The notes under the pieces are model-generated. The model was not told where the DNA came from and did not search any database. It worked only from the letters and a program-made list of their open reading frames with translations. The translations under genes were made by a program, and so were the position numbers. Positions 34,969-43,000 of a stretch of DNA of 64,000 nucleotides are shown here, piece by piece. This stretch comes from Calothrix sp. NIES-2100 (GTDB taxonomy: Bacteria; Cyanobacteriota; Cyanobacteriia; Cyanobacteriales; Nostocaceae), in contig NZ_AP018178.1 of assembly GCF_002368195.1 (NCBI RefSeq), positions 2,560,634-2,624,633 of the forward strand, in the 5' to 3' direction. The number at the start of each line of letters is the position of its first letter. Positions within the stretch are counted from its first letter, which is position 1.

Positions 34969-35934
34969 CTACTCAGCAGGATTTGCTGACAACCAGCTAC
35001 GTAAATCCTCTAGTCCCGTAAAGTCTAACAAAGCCTCGCCAAGCGCTTCTAATTGCTCTAGGGAAAGCGATTTAATGCGTTCTTGAACTTCTGGCGATAA
35101 TTCTCCCACCCGTTTTTTTAGTAACCGTTGCACAAGTTCTTGTGCTTGTTTTTGCCTACCTTCTTGCTCTCCCCGTTCGTAGCCAATACGTTCACCAGTG
35201 GTTACATAGCTCATAGTTCGCTCCTGCTCAAATTGCTTAAATTCTTGCCAAAATTCTGCTTCCAATGCTTTTGGTAAAATCATAACCCAATCAATAAATC
35301 GGTAGAGGTTACGAATATCTTTTTCTTGCAGCCCTTGTTCGTATAATCGCCGGATTAAACTAAATTTCCAACTTTTCCGTTCTCCTGGTTTTTTATTCGT
35401 CTGTTGCGTTTTCAAATGTGCCATGACAACCGTTGCAAATGGGTTATCGCTCTTCTCTAATTCTTGCCATCGGTTTTGATAATCGAGAAGCTTGACAGTG
35501 CCAAATTCAAAATTTAGCCTGGTATTGGGATAATTGTAATTGTATTGATTTGGTCGCCAATTTAGGTCAGCATCGCACAAAATTGCCAAGCTAATGGCTG
35601 GTTTACCAAATTTGTCAAATATCCGCAGGTTATAGGAAAACATTCTTTGGGCAAAGTTATCTTCCGATTTGGCTTGAATTTCCACATGAATTAACAGCCA
35701 AATTTCTTGTCCTTGAAAAAGCCAAACTTTGACTAATTTATCGGCGTATCTTCTGCCTTGTTCAGCATCACGGCTGATTTGCTGAAATTCTTTATCTAAA
35801 AATTCATGGGGACGTTCCCAGTTAATTAATTTGGCTGTTTCTGGGAAGAAAAAATGCATGGCTTGGGGAAAGTATGCTTCTAATATTTCTTTCCACGGTG
35901 AATCATTATCGGCTCTTTCTATTTCCTCAGTCAT
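34969..35934 (-). CDS. Rpn/PD-(D/E)XK nuclease family protein with DUF4351 tail
   Basis: 321 aa. Residues about 10-150 resemble the Rpn-type recombination-promoting nuclease/transposase-related fold, with the EIQAK motif in WLLIHVEIQAKSEDNF acting as the E-x-K of a PD-(D/E)XK site. The C-terminal ~60 residues (LLKKRVGELSPEVQERIKSL, then ALLDFTGLEDLRSWL) are a DUF4351 helical domain. Such genes are common and multi-copy in filamentous cyanobacteria. Target and role are unknown; a link to DNA exchange is family knowledge. Confidence 0.8.
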   Translation of the reverse strand: MTEEIERADNDSPWKEILEAYFPQAMHFFFPETAKLINWERPHEFLDKEFQQISRDAEQGRRYADKLVKVWLFQGQEIWLLIHVEIQAKSEDNFAQRMFSYNLRIFDKFGKPAISLAILCDADLNWRPNQYNYNYPNTRLNFEFGTVKLLDYQNRWQELEKSDNPFATVVMAHLKTQQTNKKPGERKSWKFSLIRRLYEQGLQEKDIRNLYRFIDWVMILPKALEAEFWQEFKQFEQERTMSYVTTGERIGYERGEQEGRQKQAQELVQRLLKKRVGELSPEVQERIKSLSLEQLEALGEALLDFTGLEDLRSWLSANPAE

Positions 35935-36049
35935 CTGGATTTTTAATTTAATTGTAGCTATGAACTAGAAGCGATCGCACTGCAAATTTAATGGGTGAAG
36001 AAACCACAGATTTAGGTAGCGCTGGACTGATTACAATGATGTTTCTTCT

Positions 36050-36769
36050 TCATTCACGGACATTACTCACAACAGTTCCATCATCCATGATGGTGTTGCA
36101 GAGAATAACATTCTTGAGGTGAGCGTTCATAGCATCAGTCAAGTTGGCATCAGTCAGATCCGCACCTTTGAAGATAGCACCACTCAACTCGGCACCGCTC
36201 AAATTAGTACCCCTCAAGATGGCATTTTCAAAATTGCAGGTATACAAGTCCAAACCGCTGAGGTCGGCACCGCTGAGATTGGAACGTTCCAAGTTGGCGC
36301 TAATCAACCTAGAATTTTTCAGATTAGCTCCCCTGAAGTTAGCATTAGCCAAGTTGCTGTGCCCCAAATCGGCATCTTCCAAATTGGCACCACTGAAGTT
36401 AATTCCTCCTGGTTCAAGATCGGACAAGTTGGCTTGTCTCAAATCCGCACCGCCAAAGTTGACACCCATCAAATCGGCGCACTTGAAGTTAGCTTCTCTC
36501 AAGGTGGCGTTGCTAAAATTAGCAACTCTCAAATCAGCCCAATAAAAATAGGCTCTACTGAAATTAGCACCACTGAAATTGATCCCAACCAAACGAGTTT
36601 TCATCAGATTGGCTCGGTTGAGATTAATTCCACTCAAATCGGGGGCACCAATCGGATTTTCACCATCCCAGACAGCACCGCTCAGGTCAATTCCACTCAA
36701 GTCAACTCCGCTAAAATCTCTTTCCCCAGCAGCATAACGCCGCAGCAAATCTTCAGCAGTTATCCTCAT
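36050..36769 (-). CDS. Pentapeptide-repeat protein
   Basis: 239 aa. A short N-terminal helix (MRITAEDLLRRYAAGE) is followed by roughly 35 to 40 five-residue repeats of the A(D/N)LXX type, for example GVDLSGIDLSGA and GANLEDADLGHSNLANANF, forming a right-handed quadrilateral beta-helix. No membrane segment or signal. Some pentapeptide proteins bind gyrase, but most cyanobacterial ones have no assigned role. The regular repeat also keeps the antisense frame open, which is not a gene. Confidence 0.9.
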   Translation of the reverse strand: MRITAEDLLRRYAAGERDFSGVDLSGIDLSGAVWDGENPIGAPDLSGINLNRANLMKTRLVGINFSGANFSRAYFYWADLRVANFSNATLREANFKCADLMGVNFGGADLRQANLSDLEPGGINFSGANLEDADLGHSNLANANFRGANLKNSRLISANLERSNLSGADLSGLDLYTCNFENAILRGTNLSGAELSGAIFKGADLTDANLTDAMNAHLKNVILCNTIMDDGTVVSNVRE

Positions 36770-36957
36770 CTACTTACCTTCGCAATTACAGGACTGACGT
36801 AACTGCCACAGCGCGATCGCTCAATTTTAGTATATATGTATTAATGGAACGGATAATAGACTAGAGCCGCTGACTACAAACTCTTTAAACATTTGTGTGA
36901 TATATTCTCAATCAACAAGCGTATTCTGACGCTCAGTGGACTTTTAACTCATTGCAG

Positions 36958-37371
36958 ATGACTCATTACCAAAAGCTACTCAGAGTTTCCACTACTGGCA
37001 AATCTTTTCAAAATATCACCTCAAAAGTTGAAGCGATCGTTGCCGAGTCCGGGGTGGAAACTGGTCTTTGTACTCTATTTTTACGCCACACTTCTGCTAG
37101 TTTAGTGATTCAAGAAAATGCCGATCCTGATGTGCTAGTAGATTTAGCTAACTTTATGGCGAAACTTGTACCAGAATCAGGGAAGTATATTCATGATGCG
37201 GAAGGCCCTGATGATATGCCGGCACATATCCGTTCAGCGCTGACCCACACTTCCGAACATATTCCCATAAATCGCGGTCACTTGGTTTTGGGTACTTGGC
37301 AAGGTATTTATGTTTGGGAACATCGTCAGCGTAGTCATGTCAGAGAGTTGGTTGTCCATATCTCTGGTTAG
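36958..37371 (+). CDS. YjbQ family protein (UPF0047)
   Basis: 137 aa. The conserved block FLRHTSASLVIQENADPDV, then EGPDDMPAHIRSALT and LGTWQGIYVWEHR define the YjbQ/UPF0047 family; members show weak thiamine phosphate synthase activity in vitro and a trimeric metal-binding fold. I start it at ATG 36958 (MTHYQKLL) rather than the upstream TTG at 36952. His and Cys residues of the putative metal site (HTSAS, H of PAHIRS, and C in GLCTLF) are present. The gene is followed by a Nif3-like metal protein on the same strand. Confidence 0.88.
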   Translation: MTHYQKLLRVSTTGKSFQNITSKVEAIVAESGVETGLCTLFLRHTSASLVIQENADPDVLVDLANFMAKLVPESGKYIHDAEGPDDMPAHIRSALTHTSEHIPINRGHLVLGTWQGIYVWEHRQRSHVRELVVHISG

Positions 37372-37478
37372 AACTTTTGCTTGAGGGGGCTAATCATTAA
37401 ATATTACTTAAGCCACAGTTTTCTGTGAGCTTAATTGGGCATAAAATAATTAGCCCGCTTGGTAGCTATTGAAATTTA

Positions 37479-38267
37479 ATGAAAATTGCTGACTTAATTA
37501 CGTGGTTTGAAGAATGGGCAAATCCGGCTTGGAGTGAAAGCTGGGATAATTGCGGTTGGCAGGTTGAGCCGGGGATTTTACAAGAAAGCACTAGGGTTTT
37601 GGTGTGTTTAACGCCGACTTTGGCAGTGATGCAAGAAGCGATCGCTAATCATGCTAATCTGATTTTTGCCCATCATCCCCTCATTTTTAGCCCTCCCAAG
37701 TCTTTCCGCGTTGGTGAAGCGATCGCGGATATGGTAAGGTTAGCTTTTCTCCACAATATCGGGATTTACAGCGCCCATACGAATTTTGACCAAGTACAGG
37801 ATGGGACGGCTGATGTTTTAGCTCAAGTTTTAGAACTCCAGGACATCACCCCCATCGTCCCCACCCAAAATGGCTTAGGATATGGTCGGGTGGGCACAAT
37901 CCAGCCTGCGATCGCTTTAAAGGAATTATTGGCGGTAATCCACACTCGCCTGTCACCCCCAAATTTGATTGTGTCACCAACTGCCGATTTACACCAAGAA
38001 GTTTCTCGAGTGGCGGTTTTAGGCGGTTCTGGTGCTAGTTATATTTCGGCGGTTGTGAAAACTGGTGCGACTGCTTATCTAACTTCCGATTGTAAATTTC
38101 ATCAATTCCAAGAAAGTCGCGATCGCGGTTTGGTTTTGATTGACGCTGGACATTATGCTACCGAACGCCCCGCTTGCGATCGCTTGGTGCAAAAACTACG
38201 GTCTTTAAATCTGGATTGGGTACAATTGAGCGATCGAGATGAGGATTTCCGCCAGGTTTTGCCTTAG
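37479..38267 (+). CDS. Nif3-like dinuclear metal centre protein
   Basis: 262 aa. The motifs WSESWDNCGWQVEPG, NLIFAHHPLIFSPPK and GIYSAHTNFDQVQDG with the C-terminal LIDAGHYATERPACDRL supply the His, Asp and Glu ligands of a dinuclear metal site. Nif3-like proteins (DUF34) form hexameric rings; their role remains unclear, with proposals in cofactor or nucleotide metabolism. HIP1 sequences are frequent in the gene. It lies 107 bp after the YjbQ gene and could share its transcript. Confidence 0.88.
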   Translation: MKIADLITWFEEWANPAWSESWDNCGWQVEPGILQESTRVLVCLTPTLAVMQEAIANHANLIFAHHPLIFSPPKSFRVGEAIADMVRLAFLHNIGIYSAHTNFDQVQDGTADVLAQVLELQDITPIVPTQNGLGYGRVGTIQPAIALKELLAVIHTRLSPPNLIVSPTADLHQEVSRVAVLGGSGASYISAVVKTGATAYLTSDCKFHQFQESRDRGLVLIDAGHYATERPACDRLVQKLRSLNLDWVQLSDRDEDFRQVLP

Positions 38268-38586
38268 TTATGTGTATATTATTATCCCTATGTAGAATTT
38301 AAATACCCAAACTTCTATCGGCATTTACTGAAAAATGCTGTATAATTGATTATCATATTATTTAGTCTGATTTTCAGTTTGTACGTTGAAAAATATGGCT
38401 GGTTTATTTCCAAACTGTATTAAATTCAAGACAATCCAGTATTCAGACAGTATGAATTTTATCTATGATGGGGATCACAAAATAATGTAATTATAATCAC
38501 CATTGCTTGCTGTTTTATATCAATTTCTAAAATCAGGGTTTATTTCATACTGGAGGTAACAAATTGCTAACTAAGCCCTAATCAAC

Positions 38587-38802
38587 ATGATTCGCACAAT
38601 TGTTGAATCTGCTTTTCAAACTGGATGTCTTAGTGTTGAATCTGAGGGTCTACTGCACCAAGTTCTAGCGACGAAGTGTTATCAGTCAGATGATTTGCTA
38701 GCCCTGGCGGCGCTATATGATGCAGTGCGTGCAGGCCAAATTAAACGAGAAGCATCCTCAAAACTATTCATGGAATTTCCCTTAGGGAACAAATCTTGCT
38801 GA
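38587..38802 (+). CDS. Conserved cyanobacterial small hypothetical protein
   Basis: 71 aa. Sequence MIRTIVESAFQTGCLSVESE, then LLHQVLATKCYQSDDLLAL and the helical ALYDAVRAGQIKREA. It resembles small cyanobacterial proteins of unknown function that I cannot name. Preceded by a TGGAGG ribosome site, 30 bases upstream of ATG 38587, which is too far to be decisive. The preceding 319-bp gap (38268-38586) shows no gene. Confidence 0.6.
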   Translation: MIRTIVESAFQTGCLSVESEGLLHQVLATKCYQSDDLLALAALYDAVRAGQIKREASSKLFMEFPLGNKSC

Positions 38803-38998
38803 TACCCCTACAGAAGTTGACTTTGGCGTTGCATAGTTGCTCCTAAACGGGACGTGTCACATCAGTCAAATAACCCTCTACTCAAAAACTCTTGCAGTGT
38901 TATTGTCTAAAACCATTCAGGACAGCCAGAGAATGAGTTAAGATCAAATACATAGGGGTAAAAGTACAGCCGAGTTCCCGGACTTCCCAGCAATGCCA

Positions 38999-39151
38999 AT
39001 GACTACAAGTAGGCAACTCAAACAACCGCAACCAATGCTTGTTTCGGAGTATCTATTATTACATAATGATAGGAAGAACTCACCAGCCAGGATTAACCAA
39101 GTTAGGACAAATCCCGAATTGTATGACTTCTATGAAGTGTACAATCGCTGA
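38999..39151 (+). CDS. Possible small hypothetical protein
   Basis: 50 aa, MTTSRQLKQPQPMLVSEY, then RINQVRTNPELYDFYEVYNR. An in-frame ATG six bases earlier (38993) is an alternative. The reading is uninterrupted, hydrophilic and ends in a charged, aromatic tail, but no ribosome site is evident and I know no family. It is the only candidate in the 568-bp gap before 39371. Could be spurious. Confidence 0.3.
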   Translation: MTTSRQLKQPQPMLVSEYLLLHNDRKNSPARINQVRTNPELYDFYEVYNR

Positions 39152-39370
39152 AGAGACCTGAAGGAGTTTTAGTTTCACCAACGTAGTAACTATGAGGTGA
39201 TGACCCAAAATTTCCTGAGATTGTGACAACTACACGCAAATCTTGAGTTTGGGTCAAAATACGTAGTTACACGTAACTGTAAAACTAATTTCTTCAGTTT
39301 GTTATACGCTGGGGTAAAACCCAGATTTTGAAAGGTTTAACTACGTTGTTTAAAAAGGCAGAAGCAGTAC

Positions 39371-39682
39371 ATGCTACACCGCAAGATTTATCAGTTGTGT
39401 TGCGATGGGCGGGAGGTATGTGTATTCTTGCGGGACCAGCAACGCTGGATAGAACGCGCCCGCATCATTGATATCGAGGGAGATTTAGTGACCCTACGCT
39501 ATGAAACAGAAGAAGAGGATGAAGTTTGTTCTTGGGAAGAGATGGTTCGGCTCGAAAGTATTGGTGCTGTAACCCAAAAGCTAGCCTCAGTACCACGCGG
39601 TAATGTAGAACCTCTCATGACCGAAGACTGTCCGGAAGCTGAGCGTATCCGCAACCGTTACACTGACTCGAATCCTGAATAA
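39371..39682 (+). CDS. Conserved cyanobacterial hypothetical (DUF6679-like)
   Basis: 103 aa, soluble. MLHRKIYQLCCDGREVCVFL, IDIEGDLVTLRYETEEEDEV and a C-terminal AERIRNRYTDSNPE. It resembles a single-copy cyanobacterial family that I tentatively place with DUF6679. The first half looks like a small SH3-like beta barrel with four to five strands. A strong terminator follows directly, so it is a monocistronic unit. Function unknown. Confidence 0.7.
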   Translation: MLHRKIYQLCCDGREVCVFLRDQQRWIERARIIDIEGDLVTLRYETEEEDEVCSWEEMVRLESIGAVTQKLASVPRGNVEPLMTEDCPEAERIRNRYTDSNPE

Positions 39683-39698
39683 ATCAAAATAGTCGAGA

Positions 39699-39746
39699 GT
39701 CAAGAGTCCAGAGCCAATGTTTCCGTTCTGGACTCTTGACTTTTTT
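39699..39746 (+). terminator. Intrinsic terminator
   Basis: Stem GTCAAGAGTCCAGA (39699-39712) pairs with TCTGGACTCTTGAC (39727-39740), followed by TTTTTT. It lies 16 bp after the stop of the 103-aa gene. Confidence 0.88.
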
Positions 39747-40013
39747 GGGCATGGGGCATTGGGCATGACTTATTTGTCCCCCTTGTCCCCTTAACACCAA
39801 GCTTATTGAACTATAGGACTCATATTTAATTTTTGAAATACACGTAGGCAAAAAGCGGTGTGGATGTTCCTCCCGCTTTATTTTTATTTCAGTAATAACC
39901 AATTTATCTGTATTTTATCTATCATAATAGAATTTATTTTTACGTACAAACACTTTGGGAGCGCAAGGTATAATCTTGTTTAAGTGTTTCAATAGCAACC
40001 AAGTAATTCATTT

Positions 40014-43000
40014 ATGTCTAGTGATATTTCCCTAGGACAAATTCCCGATGACAATGCTGGGAATACTCTCGATACAGCTAAAAACCTCGGGACGCTGGGT
40101 ATAAATCCAAGTATTGCTAATGACTTTGTGGGTAACTTCAATGGGTTAGCTACTGATGATACTGATGATTATCAATTTACCCTGGCTGAAAATAGCACGA
40201 TTAACCTCAAGGTAAGTGGGTTAAGCCAAGATGTGACTGTGGATAATCCGGGGGAAAGTTTTGAGCGAGCCAACAACCTCGGTACACTGGGTACTACTCC
40301 AACTATCGCCAATGTCAAAGTTCTTGAAGATAGCATCAATTCAAGTTTTGCTTTGACTTACACCAAGCTGACTCAATTTGCGGGGTTAGACAATTTCTGG
40401 ACTCTTTTTGATCAGGCTTTTGGGACAGCGTATAACTATGCTGATGTAACCAAGCTGCGATCGCAATGGCTCATAGGTGATTTTAGTCAGTTTCCTGATA
40501 TTGAGGTAATTAGTAGCAGTATTTTGGGTAATGCGAATGGAGCTTATGCTACTAGCACGAATAAGATTTATTTGTCAGATGCTTTTGTAGCTAGTGCAAC
40601 ACCAGAAACTTTAATGGGTACGCTGTTAGAAGAATATGGGCATTTTGTAGATGCTCAGGTTAATCAGGTGGATAGTGAGGGTGATGAAGGGGCGATTTTT
40701 GCCGCGTTGGTTCAGCGACAGAGTTTAAATGCTGATACTTTGGGGGCTTTAAAGGCTGAGGATGATCGTGCAGTCATTGTGCTTAATGGTCAAGTTATTC
40801 AGGTAGAACAGCAAAGTTTTAACGATCCTATCTATGGTGATGCTGGCGATAATACTATCTATGGTGATACTGGGAATGACCTTTTGTATGGTGGGGCTGG
40901 GAATGACTATCTTATAGGTGTCAGCATCGAAGACTACCTTTTTCCTGATTACCCTTCATCTCCTAACACCAAGAATAACTTTGGCATCGGAGACAAAGAT
41001 ACCCTCAATGGGGGGATAGGAAACGATTACTTTGTTTTGAATAACGGTAAAAATATTACTTTCTACGATGATGGTAACCCCTTCAGTGATGGTAGCAACG
41101 ACTATGCAGTGATTACGGACTTTGAAAGACCTAACTATGGCGATTTTGGTTATATTCCTGGCGATTCGATTACTCTGATTGGATCATACACTGACTATAT
41201 TCTTAATGTTTCTGGTAAAGACACCCAACTCCTGATCAATAAACCAGGAAACGAACCCGATGAACTGATTGCAGTCATCAAAAATCAAACCGGCTTGAGC
41301 CTCACTCGCAATTTTAGTTATTATGCCTCACCACCCTCACCACCCTCACCAGCATTACCCAGCATTACCCTAGCCGTAACGCCTGCAAGCGTCACCGAAG
41401 ACGAAACCCAAAATCTGGTCTATACCTTTGCCCGCACTGGATCTACTACTAACGCCCTTACTGTCAACTACAGCATCACAGGTACTGCGGATAACAATGA
41501 CTACAAAGGCGCAACTACTGGCGCAGGTAAAACGATCGCCTTTGCTCCTGGTTCTGCGATCGCCACTCTAGAAATCAACCCTACAGCCGATAACAAGATT
41601 GAAACTGATGAAACCGTAGCCTTCACTTTAGCTGCTGGAACAGGATATACAATTGGCACAACTACTACTGTTATAGGAACTATCACTAATGATGATTTTG
41701 ACTTACCCAGTATCAGTTTAGCAGTCAACCCCACCGAAGTTCTCGAAGATAAAACCCAAAATCTTGTTTACACCTTCACTCGCACTGGAGCTACCACCAA
41801 TACCCTCACCGTCAACTACAATGTCGGTGGTACTGCAACCTTTAATACTGACTATACCCCAATTGGAAGCTCATCCTTCACCGCTTCTACTGGCTCTGTT
41901 ACCTTTGCTCCTGGTTCTGCGATCGCTACTGTAACAATAGATCCTACAGAAGATACCACGGTTGAGGCTGATGAAACCGTAGCCCTCACATTAGCGACTG
42001 GAACAGGATATGCAATTGGTACAACTACGGCTGTTACAGGAACTATCACCAATGATGATATTCCTAAAGTATCAGTGAGTGATGCCTATGTTTCAGTTAA
42101 CGAGAATCAAAATACTGTTATTAAATTTAGAGTAACCCTCTCACAGCCCAGCAACCAAGATGTAGTCATTGTTTATTCTACATCTGATCAACTTGCCAAC
42201 TCTACAGGACAGGGAGACGCTAAAGATTATCAATCCATAATTAATGGAACATTAACTTTTGCACCTGGAGAAACAACCAAGGAAATTGCAGTAACGGTCT
42301 TTGGGGAACGAGGAGTTTCGGATCAAGACTTAGAAATTTTTGCTAAAGATACTGCTTATCGAAACTGGGAAAAAGAACAAGACGTTGACAAAATTCCTAA
42401 TATCAAATCCGACAAAATTCCTAATATCAAACCCTATGCCTATGATGATTTTGGCTATTACGTCGATCAATTTTTTGATGATCCGACATCAGATTTTCAA
42501 GCAGTTGGATTAACTTCTAATGAAAATTTCTTCCTGAACCTTACCAGCGCTAACAACGCCACAATTGATGATGGCAATGCTATAGGAACAATTTACGATC
42601 TGGGAAAAGCGCCTGTACTTGTCAGCAGAGGTACTAAAGGTTGGCAGGATGTATTTAGTGATGCGAATCCCCTTGGCATAGGATTTAATCAATATATTTC
42701 TAATCAAACGTCTTTAGAAGCTTGGCTCAGAAAGGTAAGTCAGGCTGAGAATGGTGCAGTAATTTTCCGACCGAATTTAACCGGGCATAGTTTAGGTGGT
42801 GCTTTAACTCAATTAATTGCTACTAATTACATTGGTGATTTAGGAAAGGTTGTCACTTTTAATAGTCCGGGAATTTCTTTTTTGGGTACACCGAAAGCCA
42901 ACATAAACAGCACGACACACTACATTACTTCCTCTGATGTCGTCAGTATGGCTGGACTTAATTATCTTCCAGGTTCATACGTTTTATCTGATTATTCATC

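Noticed and set aside
34969..35934. Calling the Rpn-type gene a transposon
   Set aside because: No terminal repeats or target duplication are seen around it; the family is usually chromosomal multi-copy.
36119..36802. Long open frames on the plus strand (up to 227 codons) opposite the pentapeptide gene
   Set aside because: Periodic A(D/N)LXX repeats also keep the antisense frames open; the sense frame has the recognised repeat and the antisense reading is a monotonous I-S-Q-x-G pattern.
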